From contig JAEUJN010000019.1 in assembly GCA_016794595.1 (NCBI GenBank), forward strand, positions 1-64,000: a stretch of DNA of 64,000 bases, given 5' to 3'. Source of the stretch: Kineosporiaceae bacterium (GTDB lineage: Bacteria; Actinomycetota; Actinomycetes; Actinomycetales; Kineosporiaceae). Numbering within the stretch: the stretch's first letter is position 1; each line of letters begins with the position of its first letter. Below are positions 1 through 8,786 of the stretch, one piece after another. A program made the translations under genes and the position numbers. The notes under the pieces were generated by a model. That model searched no databases. It saw only the letters and a list, made by a program, of their open reading frames with translations, and was not told the DNA's origin.

Positions 1-249
1 CACCCGCTTGGCCACCCGGACGCCCAGGAGTTCGTAGAGCCGTCCGCGCTGCTCGATCGCCCGCAGCCGGACCACCGACTCCGGCAGGCGCAGCCCGAGC
101 AGTTGGGCGACCACCGTGAACCACCCGGTGGGAAACCAGACCACGCAGAACGCGAAGGCCACGCTGCGCGGGCCGAAGACGATCAGCGACCCGGCGAGCA
201 ACCCGCCCATCCCGATGCTGACCCCGGCAAGGCCGAGTGCCGTGCGCAT
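1..249 (-). CDS. Partial membrane protein (N-terminal 83 residues)
   Basis: The gene reads leftwards and runs off the left edge, so only its start is visible. The ATG at 249-247 is preceded by a GAGG-type ribosome binding site about 5 bases upstream. The first ~20 residues are a hydrophobic segment rich in Gly, Leu and Val. A second hydrophobic stretch follows at about residues 28-48 (VAFAFCVVWFPTGW). Near the cut comes a charged part ending RLYELLGVRVAKRV. Two membrane helices followed by a '-RLYELLGVR-K-' pattern recall small acyltransferase-like membrane proteins of the glycosyl-4,4'-diaponeurosporenoate acyltransferase type. That is only a guess from a short fragment. It is divergent from the GH13 gene. 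Confidence 0.55.
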   Translation of the reverse strand, partial: MRTALGLAGVSIGMGGLLAGSLIVFGPRSVAFAFCVVWFPTGWFTVVAQLLGLRLPESVVRLRAIEQRGRLYELLGVRVAKRV

Positions 250-325
250 GCCCTCATGGTGGCCACGAACCACTCCCCACGGCGTGGGACCCTCGGTCCG
301 GGACGGAGATCCGCGCCCATGGCAC

Positions 326-346
326 GGTATCCCCACGGGGTGTACC
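326..346. promoter_or_regulatory. Short dyad in divergent intergenic region, possible operator
   Basis: GGTA-t-CCCC-ac-GGGG-tg-TACC is a near-perfect palindrome in the 207-base gap between the truncated membrane gene and the GH13 gene. A second small dyad (CCCAC-ggc-GTGGG) lies about 45 bases to its left. Either could bind a dimeric regulator of the glycosidase, but no regulator gene is adjacent, so the role is inferred. Confidence 0.25.
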
Positions 347-456
347 AGGATCTGGCCTCGTGAACGAGCCCGGACCAGAGGCCGGGACGACGCGTCGGGA
401 CGACGGCCGGGGAGCAGCCCCGGCATCAGTGGCGGTCGGACGAGGGGGGACGACAC

Positions 457-2355
457 ATGGTGTTCATGGCCAATCGATGCGGGGCCTGGCAGGTCGGTGA
501 CGACATCGACGGGGGACCGGTCGAGTTCCGCATCCTGTTCCCTCACGGAGCCGACCCGCAGGTCACGGCGATCCGGGTGGCGGGTGACTTCCAGCACCAT
601 CTCGGAGGGCAGGACTGGGACTTCGCCGGCGGGCCGGTACTGACGGTCGAACAGCGAACCGGCGACCAGCCGGGCACCTTCTGGTCGGTGAGAACCGGCG
701 ACCTCCCGGCCGGCTTCCACCAGTACAAGTACCTGGTCGAGTTCGACGACGGCGCGGGTGGCCGGTTCACCCGGATCGTCACCGACCCCTGTGCGCGATA
801 CGGCGGTGGGGAGCACGCCAACTCGGGGGTGGTGGTCGGCGGCAGCCGGCCGGCCGACAACGTGGTGCGCCCCCTGGTCGGCGGGCGCCGCCCGCTGGAG
901 GAGCTCACCGTCTACGAGCTGATGATCGACGACTTCACGTCCGAGTACCGCCGCGGTCGGGCACCCCTGGACGCCGTGGTCGACCGGCTGGACGACCTGC
1001 GCGGCGCCGGGTTCACCGCGATCGAGTTCATGCCCTGGACGGCGTGGAAGACCGCGGAGTTCGACTGGGGATACGAGCCGTACCAGTACTTCTCGGTCGA
1101 GACCCGGTACGCCGATGACGTCCTCGGCCCGGCCGAGAAGCTGTCCCGGCTGAAGCGGCTGATCAGCGAGTGCCACGACCGGGGAATCCACGTGATCATG
1201 GACGGGGTGTTCAATCACGTCAGCGTCGAGTTCCCCTACCGCCACCTCTACCGGAACCCGGACGACTGCCCGTTCACCCGCCGGACCTTCGTCAAGGCGT
1301 TCCCCGGCCTGCAGGACCTGGACTTCGCCGAACCGATCACCGGGGAGCTGGTCCGTGACGTGTGCCGGTACTGGATCGAGGTCTTCGGCATCGATGGCAT
1401 CCGGTTCGACAACACGGTGAACTTCTACGCCCCGGGCGACCTGCGCGGGCTGCCCGAGATCCTCGCCTCGGTGCGCGATCTGATCCACGATCGGGGGGAG
1501 GACAACTTCTCCCTCACCCTGGAGCACCTCGACGTCTCGGCCGTCACGGTCACCAACACCACAGCGGCGACCAGCTACTGGGACGACTCGCTGCACCAGC
1601 GCACCTGGGACGCCCTGTGGTCCGGTGGGATCGACAGTTCGTTCCTGAACGCGTTGAACACCAGGCGGTTTCTCGCCGACGGCAAGGTGCCCACGCTCTA
1701 CCTGAGCAATCACGACCATTCCCACGTGGCCTGGCGCGCGGCACGGCGCGAGGGCGACGCCGGACGCCGCGACGCCGGTGCGTTCTCGGGCTGGTGGCGG
1801 GTGCAGCCGTTCCTGATCGCCCTGTTCACCTCGACCGCGGTGCCGCTGGTGCCCAACGGTCAGGAGTTCGGTGAGGAGCACCGCCTGCCCGAGGACGACC
1901 AGGGCAGCGGGCGGCGGGTCAGTGCCCGGCCGCTGCACTGGAAGCAGCGCACCGACCGGATCGGCGCGCCGACCCTGGCCCTGCACACCCGACTCGCCCG
2001 GTTGCGCGAGCAGCATCCGGCGATGCGCTCGGCGCTGATGTACCCGCACGAGTGGCAGCCCTGGCAGACGCGGTTCAACCCGGTGGGGGTCGGGGTGGAC
2101 GTCGAGCGCCAGCTGGTGATCCACCATCGCTGGGCGCCGGTGGCCGGTGGGGTGGAGAACCTGGTCGTCGTGCTGAACTTCTCCGAGGCCGACCAGCAGG
2201 TCGAGGTCCCGTTCCCGACGTCCGGCCGGTGGGACGATCTGCTGGCCGGCTTCGACGGCGGGCCGGGGTACTCGGTGGGGGTGGCCGGCCCCCGGGCGAT
2301 GGTCGACGTCGGGTCGCACTGGGGGCGGATCCTGCATCGGGTGAACCCGGCCTGA
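457..2355 (+). CDS. GH13 alpha-amylase-family glycoside hydrolase with N-terminal CBM48-like domain
   Basis: This 632-residue protein probably acts on alpha-glucans (hydrolysis, branching or trehalose-forming release). An N-terminal beta-sandwich of about 110 residues resembles CBM48/E-set domains. The (beta/alpha)8 barrel carries the four classical GH13 regions: DGVFNHV (region I), GIRFDN with the nucleophile Asp (region II), LTLEHLD with the acid Glu (region III) and LSNHDHS with the third Asp (region IV). There is no signal peptide, so it is cytoplasmic. The ATG at 457 has a GAGGGGGGA ribosome binding site; an in-frame ATG at 469 is the alternative. Overall shape is closest to branching enzyme or maltooligosyltrehalose trehalohydrolase, but substrate specificity cannot be fixed. 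No treY, treS or glg gene is adjacent, which is unusual for those enzymes. Confidence 0.92.
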   Translation: MVFMANRCGAWQVGDDIDGGPVEFRILFPHGADPQVTAIRVAGDFQHHLGGQDWDFAGGPVLTVEQRTGDQPGTFWSVRTGDLPAGFHQYKYLVEFDDGAGGRFTRIVTDPCARYGGGEHANSGVVVGGSRPADNVVRPLVGGRRPLEELTVYELMIDDFTSEYRRGRAPLDAVVDRLDDLRGAGFTAIEFMPWTAWKTAEFDWGYEPYQYFSVETRYADDVLGPAEKLSRLKRLISECHDRGIHVIMDGVFNHVSVEFPYRHLYRNPDDCPFTRRTFVKAFPGLQDLDFAEPITGELVRDVCRYWIEVFGIDGIRFDNTVNFYAPGDLRGLPEILASVRDLIHDRGEDNFSLTLEHLDVSAVTVTNTTAATSYWDDSLHQRTWDALWSGGIDSSFLNALNTRRFLADGKVPTLYLSNHDHSHVAWRAARREGDAGRRDAGAFSGWWRVQPFLIALFTSTAVPLVPNGQEFGEEHRLPEDDQGSGRRVSARPLHWKQRTDRIGAPTLALHTRLARLREQHPAMRSALMYPHEWQPWQTRFNPVGVGVDVERQLVIHHRWAPVAGGVENLVVVLNFSEADQQVEVPFPTSGRWDDLLAGFDGGPGYSVGVAGPRAMVDVGSHWGRILHRVNPA

Positions 2356-2384
2356 CCTCGCCGGGTGGCCGTGGCGAACCGGCC

Positions 2385-2393
2385 TGTGGACAA
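2385..2393 (-). other. Single DnaA-box-like nonamer
   Basis: The minus strand reads TTGTCCACA, the preferred actinobacterial DnaA box, in the 107-base convergent gap between the GH13 and RDD genes. One isolated box may be chance. Confidence 0.25.
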
Positions 2394-2462
2394 CCCCGAT
2401 CCCCCATCCGGGCGCGTCATCATGCCGAGCACGAGTGTCGAGACCTCCGGTGGCCCCTCGGC

Positions 2463-3359
2463 TCAGCGGGGCTCGCCGGAGTCCCGGGAGGTCACCAGCC
2501 GGCCCGATCCGGGCGACAGCACGTCCGCACTGGCCCGTCGATCGGTGCGTTCGGCCCGGCGCTGCTCGAGCACCCTCAGCTGGGCCAGCGCCCGCCGGTG
2601 CCGTTCGGCCAGCACGGCGGCCAGGAAATCCTCGGGGTGGACGGCGCCCGGCGGGGCCGGCGCGACCGATCCGGCCATCTGTCCGGCCAACTCGCGACCG
2701 AGACGCTGGCGCGAGGCGGGGTTGAGCAGGTGGCGGCGTCCGAGGAACTGCCGCGCGGCCAGGGCCAGGGAATCCGGTAGCCGGGCGATGTCGGCGGTAC
2801 TGACCCAGCTCACCAGGTGGGCAGGTACCGGGGGCAACGGTGGGGGCGGGCCGGGAGCCCGGTCGCGCACCACGTAGGTTCCGGCCAGCAGGTCACCCAC
2901 CCGCTTGCCCCGCGGGTTGGCCAGCGAACAGATCAAGGCTGCCCCACCACTGGTCAGGTAGATCTCCGGGACGGCGACCAGCCAGCGCACCAGGGCCTGT
3001 CGCCACCGCACCGGTCCGCCGTCGTCCCGCACCACCCGCAGCCCGGCGGCGAACTTGCCGGGGGAGCGCCCTCGGGACAGCGTCTCCCAGGTCGCCGGGA
3101 CCAACACCATGATCGTCACCGTGGTGGTGATCGCGATCGCGCCCAGGGCGGCGAAGTCCAGGTTCGGGGCGAGCAGGATCACCGCCAGCCAGAGCAGGCT
3201 GCCGATCACGAACAACACCAGCACGTCGAGCAGGTAGGCCAGCGCCCGAGAGGCGAAGGAGGCCGGTCGCAGGTCGAGTACCACCGCCTCGCCGGTGACC
3301 AGGGCCTCCGGCAGCAGCAGCTCCTCGGCGCCGTCCGGGTCGTGGCGAGGCTCGGACAT
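2463..3359 (-). CDS. RDD family membrane protein
   Basis: This is a 298-residue protein with an RDD domain in its first ~160 residues. Helices lie near residues 38-68 and 75-95, and the Arg-Asp pattern characteristic of the family is present (SFASRALAYLLD at the start of the first helix). A long basic cytoplasmic tail of ~130 residues follows. The family is poorly characterised; some members act as ion exchangers or envelope-stress proteins. The gene is divergent from the spoIIM-like gene with only 23 bases between start codons, so they probably share a control region. The same RDD/SpoIIM/DUF58/MoxR grouping occurs in mycobacteria. ATG start; no strong ribosome binding site is visible. Confidence 0.9.
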   Translation of the reverse strand: MSEPRHDPDGAEELLLPEALVTGEAVVLDLRPASFASRALAYLLDVLVLFVIGSLLWLAVILLAPNLDFAALGAIAITTTVTIMVLVPATWETLSRGRSPGKFAAGLRVVRDDGGPVRWRQALVRWLVAVPEIYLTSGGAALICSLANPRGKRVGDLLAGTYVVRDRAPGPPPPLPPVPAHLVSWVSTADIARLPDSLALAARQFLGRRHLLNPASRQRLGRELAGQMAGSVAPAPPGAVHPEDFLAAVLAERHRRALAQLRVLEQRRAERTDRRASADVLSPGSGRLVTSRDSGEPR

Positions 3360-3382
3360 GCCGTCGAGGTTAACCTGCCGGG

Positions 3383-4378
3383 GTGGATGTCGATGCGTTC
3401 GCTGCGGTGCACGCCGCGCAGTGGGACCGGCTGGAGGCGCTCGGTCGCCGGCGCCGGCTCACCGGCGCCGAGGTCGACGAGCTGGTCGAGCTCTATCAGC
3501 GTGCCGCCACCCACCTGAGCGCGGTGCGCTCGGCCGGCGCCGACCCGGTGGTCATCGGTCGGCTCTCGCGGATCGTCGCCACCGGACGCACCGCCCTGAC
3601 CGGGGGGCACGAGCCGCTCACCCGTGAGGTGGCCAGGCTGGCGACCGTGTCGTTCCCGGCGGCGGTCTGGCGCAGCCGGTGGTGGACGGCGGGTGCGGCG
3701 GCCTTCACGGCGATCATCGCCGTCCTGGTGGGCTACTGGGTGGCCGGCAACGCGCGGGTGCAGGCGGCGCTGGGGACGGACGAGGAGATCCGCCGGCTGG
3801 TCGAGGTGGACTTCGAGCGCTACTACAGCGAGCACCCGGCGACCAGCTTCGCGGCCCGGGTGTGGACGAACAACGCCTGGGTGGCCGCGTTGTGCGTCGC
3901 CTTCGGCATCACCGGGGTGCTCGTGGTGTGGGTGTTGTTCCAGAACGCGCTCAACGTCGGGATCGTCGGGGGTCTGATGGCCGCCAACGACCGCCTGGAT
4001 GTGTTCTTCGCCCTGATCACCCCGCACGGCCTGCTCGAACTGACCGCGGTGTTCGTGGCCGCCGGTGCCGGGCTGCGACTGTTCTGGGCCTGGGTCGATC
4101 CCGGCCCGATGCCCCGGGGATGTGCCCTGGCGCGCGAGGGGCGCGCGATGGTCACCGTCGCGATGGGACTGGTGGTGGTGCTGGCGATCTCGGGGGTGCT
4201 CGAGGCCTTCGTGACGCCGTCCCCGTTGCCCACCTGGGCGCGGATCGCGATCGGCGCTGTCACCTGGCTGGCCTTCCTGGCCTACGTCGCCCACTTCGGA
4301 CGCCGCGCCGCCCTCGCCGGCGAGACCGGCGACCTGCGCGCCGACCTGGTGGAGGCTGCCCGCCCCACCGCCGCCTGA
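3383..4378 (+). CDS. Stage II sporulation protein M (SpoIIM/DUF95) family membrane protein
   Basis: This 331-residue protein has a soluble helical N-terminus of ~95 residues. About six membrane segments follow, around residues 105-125, 165-190, 195-220, 225-245, 255-280 and 285-305. The pattern TSFAARVWTNNAWVAALCVAFGI-type (loop into helix) is typical of SpoIIM/DUF95 proteins. In Bacillus SpoIIM takes part in engulfment, but in non-sporulating actinobacteria the role is unknown. The GTG start lacks a clear ribosome binding site at normal distance, so translation may be leaderless. It is divergent from the RDD gene and ends 12 bases from the convergent DUF58 gene. Confidence 0.9.
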   Translation: MDVDAFAAVHAAQWDRLEALGRRRRLTGAEVDELVELYQRAATHLSAVRSAGADPVVIGRLSRIVATGRTALTGGHEPLTREVARLATVSFPAAVWRSRWWTAGAAAFTAIIAVLVGYWVAGNARVQAALGTDEEIRRLVEVDFERYYSEHPATSFAARVWTNNAWVAALCVAFGITGVLVVWVLFQNALNVGIVGGLMAANDRLDVFFALITPHGLLELTAVFVAAGAGLRLFWAWVDPGPMPRGCALAREGRAMVTVAMGLVVVLAISGVLEAFVTPSPLPTWARIAIGAVTWLAFLAYVAHFGRRAALAGETGDLRADLVEAARPTAA

Positions 4379-4390
4379 CCCGCGAATGGG

Positions 4391-5683
4391 TCAGAGGCGG
4401 CCTGCGGCCTTGAGGGCGAGATATCGGTCGGCCAGGCGGGGCGGCAGGTGCTCGGGTTCGCCGGTGACCACCTCGACCCCGAGCCGGCGCAGTTCGGCGG
4501 TCAGGCCATCGCGTTCCATCAGCGTGCGGGTGGCGGACGCCGCGGCATAGACCTGGTAGACGTCCTCGCGCCCGGCGGCCATGGCGGCCAGCGCCGGATC
4601 GCTCACCGAGGCCAGGAGCACCAGGTGGTGGCTGGTCAGCTGTCCGAGCACCGGCAGCAGACCCTCCTCGATCGCCGCGGCGTCCAGCGAGGTCAGCAGC
4701 ACGACCAGTGCCCGCTGGCTGAGTCGCGAGCGCACCGCGGCCACGATGGTCGTCCAGTCGGCCTCGACCAGGTCGGCGTCCAGGGGGGCCATCGCGTCCA
4801 CCATGGCGGGCAGCAGCTCGGTGCGGGATGCCCCCTCGACCCGCGCCCTCACCCGCCGGTCGACGGCCAGCAGGTCCACCCGGTCACCGGCCCGGGCGGC
4901 CAGCGCCGCGAGCAGCAGCGCGGCGTCCATGGCGGCGTCCAGGCGAGGCTCGTCCCCGATCCGGGCGGCGGACGTCCGTGAGGTGTCCAGCACGATCAGC
5001 ACCCGCCGGTCGCGCTCGGGACGCCAGGTGCGCACGACCACCTGCTGGCGCCGGGCCGTGGCGCGCCAGTCGATCGCGCGCACGTCATCGCCCACCACGT
5101 AGTCGCGCAGCGAGTCGAACTCGGTGCCCTGCCCGCGCACCCGCAGGGCGGTCCGCCCGTCGAGTTCGCGCAACCGGGCGAGCTTGCTGGGCAGGTGCTT
5201 GCGTGAGGTGAACGGCGGCAGGACCCGTAGCCGCCCGGGCACGGCGATCATGCGCTGGCGCGCCGCGAGACCCAGCGGGCCGACACTGCGCACCGCCAGC
5301 CCGGTGGCCAACCGATCCCCGCGCCGCAGCGGGCGCAGGCCGGTCACCACCCGGCGCCGCTCACCGGCCGGCACCACCAGGTGGTGGCGCGACTGCACCG
5401 CCCCGGCCGAGGGCTGCCAGGCATCGCGGACGACGCCGCGTACCGCGCGCCGTCCGGTGTTGGTCACCATCACCGCGGACGCCGTCGGCTCGCCCAGGCG
5501 GACCGAGGGGATCGGTTCGCGGGTCACCACCAGGGCGTCGAGCCGACCGGCGAGGCCGATGTCGGTCCCCACCGCGATCACCACCAGCAGGGCCCAGCCG
5601 AGCAGCGTGCCCCACCCCGGGGCGAGGGCCACCGGCAGCGCACCGAGCAGCATCAGCAGTGCGCTGCGGCCGGTGATCGCCAT
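4391..5683 (-). CDS. DUF58 domain protein (vWA-like), partner of MoxR ATPase
   Basis: This 430-residue protein has two N-terminal membrane helices (residues ~5-45), a beta-rich middle, then the DUF58 core (YVVGDDVRAIDWRATARR) and a vWA-like fold beginning at VLIVLDTSRTS. A partial MIDAS motif (DTSRT) is present. DUF58 proteins are encoded beside MoxR AAA+ ATPases, which are thought to act as chaperones that load metal cofactors or remodel vWA partners. The ATG start has a GAGGGA ribosome binding site 8 bases upstream. It is the last gene of the operon and is separated from moxR by 135 bases of repetitive sequence. Confidence 0.94.
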   Translation of the reverse strand: MAITGRSALLMLLGALPVALAPGWGTLLGWALLVVIAVGTDIGLAGRLDALVVTREPIPSVRLGEPTASAVMVTNTGRRAVRGVVRDAWQPSAGAVQSRHHLVVPAGERRRVVTGLRPLRRGDRLATGLAVRSVGPLGLAARQRMIAVPGRLRVLPPFTSRKHLPSKLARLRELDGRTALRVRGQGTEFDSLRDYVVGDDVRAIDWRATARRQQVVVRTWRPERDRRVLIVLDTSRTSAARIGDEPRLDAAMDAALLLAALAARAGDRVDLLAVDRRVRARVEGASRTELLPAMVDAMAPLDADLVEADWTTIVAAVRSRLSQRALVVLLTSLDAAAIEEGLLPVLGQLTSHHLVLLASVSDPALAAMAAGREDVYQVYAAASATRTLMERDGLTAELRRLGVEVVTGEPEHLPPRLADRYLALKAAGRL

Positions 5684-5699
5684 CGTGAGTTCCCTCGAT

Positions 5700-5790
5700 C
5701 GGGTCGGACTTGGTCGGGCCGGACTGGCTGGTCGGACTGTCTGGACGGACTGTCTGTCTGGTCGGACTGGACTGGTCTGGTCGGTCGGTG
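5700..5790. repeat. Low-complexity degenerate tandem repeats (GGTCGGACTG-like)
   Basis: Between moxR and the DUF58 gene the plus strand contains many imperfect copies of GGTCGGACTG and CTGTCTGGAC, spaced about 10-15 bases apart. No gene is encoded here. A shorter cousin (GACGGACTGGAC, two copies) lies at about 22525-22575 upstream of another minus-strand gene. Confidence 0.55.
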
Positions 5791-5818
5791 GCGAGCGGGT
5801 CGGGTCGGGCCGGGACGC

Positions 5819-6790
5819 TCAGCGCGGCACGGGCACGGTGGCGAGCACGCTGTCCAGCACGGCGTCCACCGTCGTGCCCTCGAGCTCGGCCTCGGGTCGC
5901 AACTGCACCCGGTGGCGCAGCGTCGGCCGGGCGAGAGCCTTGACGTCGTCCGGGGTCACGTAGGTGCGCCCGCTCAGCCAGGCCCAGGCCCGCGCCGTGG
6001 CCAGCAGCGCGGTCGCGCCGCGGGGCGAGACCCCCAGTGACAGGGACGGCGCCGCCCGGGTCGCCCGGACCAGGTCGACGATGTACCCCATCACCTCGGT
6101 GGTGACGTCGACCGCGCTCACCGCCGCGTGCGCGGCGGCCAGCTGGCTCGGGCCGGCCACCGGGCGGACGCCGGCCGCGGCCAGGTCGCGCGGGTCGAAA
6201 CCGGCCGCGTGCCGTCCGAGCACCTCGAGCTCGACGTCCCGAGGGGGCAGCGGCATGGTCAGCTTGAGCAGGAACCGGTCGAGCTGGGCCTCCGGCAGGG
6301 GGTAGGTGCCCTCGTACTCGACCGGGTTCTGGGTGGCGGCGACCAGGAACGGAACCGGCAACGGACGCGGGGTCCCGTCGACGCTGACCTGGCGCTCCTC
6401 CATGGCCTCGAGCAAGGAGGCCTGGGTCTTGGGTGGCGTCCGGTTGATCTCGTCGGCGAGCAGCAGGTTGGTGAACACCGGCCCCTCGCGGAAGGAGAAC
6501 TCGGCGGTGCGTGCGTCGTAGACCAGCGAGCCGGTGACGTCGCCGGGCATCAGGTCGGGGGTGAACTGCACCCGGGTGGTCCGCAGCTCCAGCGCGGTGG
6601 CGAACGCCCGCACGAGCAGCGTCTTGGCCACCCCGGGCACACCCTCCAGCAGCACGTGGCCGCGGCAGAGCAGGGCGATCATCAGACCCGAGACCGCGGC
6701 GTCCTGGCCGACGACGGCCTTGGCCACCTCGGCGCGGACCCTGTTCAGGGCCTCGTGGGCGGTGGTGGCGTCCATCGAGTCGTAGCTCAT
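5819..6790 (-). CDS. MoxR-family AAA+ ATPase
   Basis: This 323-residue protein is a MoxR AAA+ ATPase. Visible elements are Walker A (GVPGVAKT), Walker B with its acidic pair (LLADEINR), and the sensor region (ATQNPVEYEGTYPLPEAQ) with an arginine finger (AQLDRF). A C-terminal lid follows. It probably remodels a vWA partner, here DUF58. The ATG at 6790 overlaps the stop of the upstream DUF4350 gene by four bases (ATGA), which sets the start and implies translational coupling. An internal ATG at 6775 is the alternative. Confidence 0.96.
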   Translation of the reverse strand: MSYDSMDATTAHEALNRVRAEVAKAVVGQDAAVSGLMIALLCRGHVLLEGVPGVAKTLLVRAFATALELRTTRVQFTPDLMPGDVTGSLVYDARTAEFSFREGPVFTNLLLADEINRTPPKTQASLLEAMEERQVSVDGTPRPLPVPFLVAATQNPVEYEGTYPLPEAQLDRFLLKLTMPLPPRDVELEVLGRHAAGFDPRDLAAAGVRPVAGPSQLAAAHAAVSAVDVTTEVMGYIVDLVRATRAAPSLSLGVSPRGATALLATARAWAWLSGRTYVTPDDVKALARPTLRHRVQLRPEAELEGTTVDAVLDSVLATVPVPR

Positions 6791-8097
6791 CGTCCGTCCC
6801 CGGGGATGGTCGGTGTGGCCGGGCTGGTCGAGGGGTCCGAGCTGGTCCACGGGTCCTCCGGCGCGGGTGGGTGGGCGGGGGTGCCGGTGACATCCTGCTC
6901 GATCGCGTCGATCTCCCGCGCCAGGCGCACCAACGCCGCATCGTCGCGGGGGGCGGTGCCCAGCAGCGTCGCCTCCACCGCGGGGACCGGGCGTCCGGTG
7001 GCCTCGGCGACACGTGCCGCCAGCAGTTCCGGGGTGGACGCCGAGGCCTCGAACCGGCGTGCCAGCCGGCGCAGGGCGGCCGTCCGCAGGATGGCCGCCG
7101 CCCGGTCGCGGGCGTGGGCCTGGCGGTACAACCGGGCGCGGCCCTCCTGGGTCTCGGCAGCCCGGACCACCACCGGCAACGGTTCGCCGACCAGTCGCCC
7201 CAGCCGGCGCCCCCGCCAGAGGATCACCATCAGCACGCTCAGCCCTGCCACAGCGGGCATCCACAGCACCCAGCGCGGGGCGAGCTCGCGCAGGGTCGGT
7301 GCCGCCTCCGGCGACAGCTCCGCCGGGTCGGGGATGTACCACTGGAGAACCGGGTTGCCGCCCAGCACCCGCAGGGCCAGGGCGGCGTTGCCGTCCAAGG
7401 CCAGGAACTCGTTGCGCAGCACGTCGGCCTGACCGAGCACGGTCAGCCGCCGGTCGTCCCGGTCGAGGACGGCGAGCATGCCGTTGCCTGCGCCGTCCCG
7501 CTCGGGGTAGCAGAGTCGGGGGAGTGCCGCCGGCTCGTCCCCGGCCGCGGGTTCGTCCGGTCGGTAGAGCCAGCCGCCCCCGCGCACCGTCCCGGCCGCC
7601 CCGGCCTCGGGATCCGTGCAGTCCGGCGGGACCGAACGGGCCGAGATCCGGCCATCGGGGAACACCGGGAGGTCGAGCAGTTGCAGGGCGATCGCGTTGG
7701 GCCCCAGCAGCACCAGGTCGGCATCGGAGGCCGCCAGCTCGCGCAGCACGTCGTCCGGCACCAGCTGGGGATCGCTGACGAACACGGTCACGCCGGTCCC
7801 GGGCGCCAGGTCGGCCGACCGCCGTGCCACGTCGACCCGGACGCCGTTCGCGGCCAGGATGCGCGCCACCGCGCGGGCGCCGTCCGGTGCGGGTGACTCG
7901 GGGTCGAGGTCGTCGCGCGCGGTGGGGGTCAGCAGGGCGCCGAGGACGACGACGGCCAGGACGGCCAGCGCGATCACGCCGGGCACCCGCCATCGCCGCA
8001 GGGCGCGTGCGGCCCCGGACGGCGCGGTGACCGTCACGTGAGCGGCCGCGTCCACCGCGGTGTCAGCCGCCGGGTCTGCTGTCACAGGGCCCGTCAC
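6787..8097 (-). CDS. DUF4350 domain membrane protein
   Basis: This 436-residue protein has a transmembrane helix at about residues 38-60 (VIALAVLAVVVLGALL). A large extracytoplasmic domain of the DUF4350/GATase-like type follows (residues ~70-250). A second helix lies near 275-295 (WVLWMPAVAGLSVLMVILW), and the C-terminus is a ~140-residue helical cytoplasmic tail. The function is unknown. Genes of this family sit with DUF4129, MoxR and DUF58 in actinobacteria and may serve the cell envelope. The GTG start overlaps the preceding stop (GTGA), and its own stop overlaps the moxR start. Confidence 0.87.
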   Translation of the reverse strand: MTGPVTADPAADTAVDAAAHVTVTAPSGAARALRRWRVPGVIALAVLAVVVLGALLTPTARDDLDPESPAPDGARAVARILAANGVRVDVARRSADLAPGTGVTVFVSDPQLVPDDVLRELAASDADLVLLGPNAIALQLLDLPVFPDGRISARSVPPDCTDPEAGAAGTVRGGGWLYRPDEPAAGDEPAALPRLCYPERDGAGNGMLAVLDRDDRRLTVLGQADVLRNEFLALDGNAALALRVLGGNPVLQWYIPDPAELSPEAAPTLRELAPRWVLWMPAVAGLSVLMVILWRGRRLGRLVGEPLPVVVRAAETQEGRARLYRQAHARDRAAAILRTAALRRLARRFEASASTPELLAARVAEATGRPVPAVEATLLGTAPRDDAALVRLAREIDAIEQDVTGTPAHPPAPEDPWTSSDPSTSPATPTIPGDGR

Positions 8098-8786
8098 GCG
8101 AGCACTGCCCGGGCGCCGCGCACCAACTCGTCGGCCGCCCGCAGCTGCTCGGCCGACTCCCGGCTGGCCGCCCGGCCGCCGTACCGGACGGCGTCGAAGA
8201 TCATGGCCGCCCGCTGGACCGCATCGTGAGCCGAGGGCAGCGTGGTGGCGATCTCACCGGCCACCTCACCGGCGGTCCGCCCCGGCCGGGCCGGGAGCAG
8301 GGTGCGCTCCTCGAGCTGACGCACCACGGCCCGGAAGCGCTCGATCACCGCGGTCTCCCAGTCACCGGCGGCCTCGGCACGCTCCGCGGACTGGCGGTGC
8401 TGCTCGGCGGTCAGCTCGGCCTCGGCGCCGAAGATGCCCTCCCCTCCGGCCCCCGTGCGCACGCTCCCCACGCCACCGGCCCGCCAGATCGCGTAGCCGA
8501 CCACGAGCAGGACCGCTGCCGCGAGCACGCCGACCACCAGGGCCCAGGGGGCCTCGCCGGCCGGAGCCTGTGAGAGCAACTCGGTCACGCTGTCCCACAG
8601 CCAGTTCAGGGCCCGCTCCAGCAGCCCCGGCCGCGCCTGCTGGTACTCGCGGCGGGCGAGTTCCTCGGCCGCCCAGCGGCGGGCCTCCTCCCGGTCGGGA
8701 TCGAGCCCGGCGATCGGTCCGGCGAGTGTTCCTGTCAGTGGGCTCGTCAGGGGGCCCGTCAAGCAGCTCGTCAGGGGTCCGCTCAC
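8094..8786 (-). CDS. DUF4129 domain membrane protein
   Basis: This 230-residue protein has a repetitive N-terminus (GPLTS/GPLTG repeats over ~25 residues) and one central membrane helix (WALVVGVLAAAVLLVVGYAIW). The cytoplasmic C-terminal DUF4129 domain contains RFRAVVRQLEERTLLPARPG and a TAGEVA segment, typical of the family. Function is unknown, but it is fixed in this MoxR neighbourhood. Four-base overlaps at both ends (GTGA) show operon membership. Confidence 0.87.
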   Translation of the reverse strand: MSGPLTSCLTGPLTSPLTGTLAGPIAGLDPDREEARRWAAEELARREYQQARPGLLERALNWLWDSVTELLSQAPAGEAPWALVVGVLAAAVLLVVGYAIWRAGGVGSVRTGAGGEGIFGAEAELTAEQHRQSAERAEAAGDWETAVIERFRAVVRQLEERTLLPARPGRTAGEVAGEIATTLPSAHDAVQRAAMIFDAVRYGGRAASRESAEQLRAADELVRGARAVLA

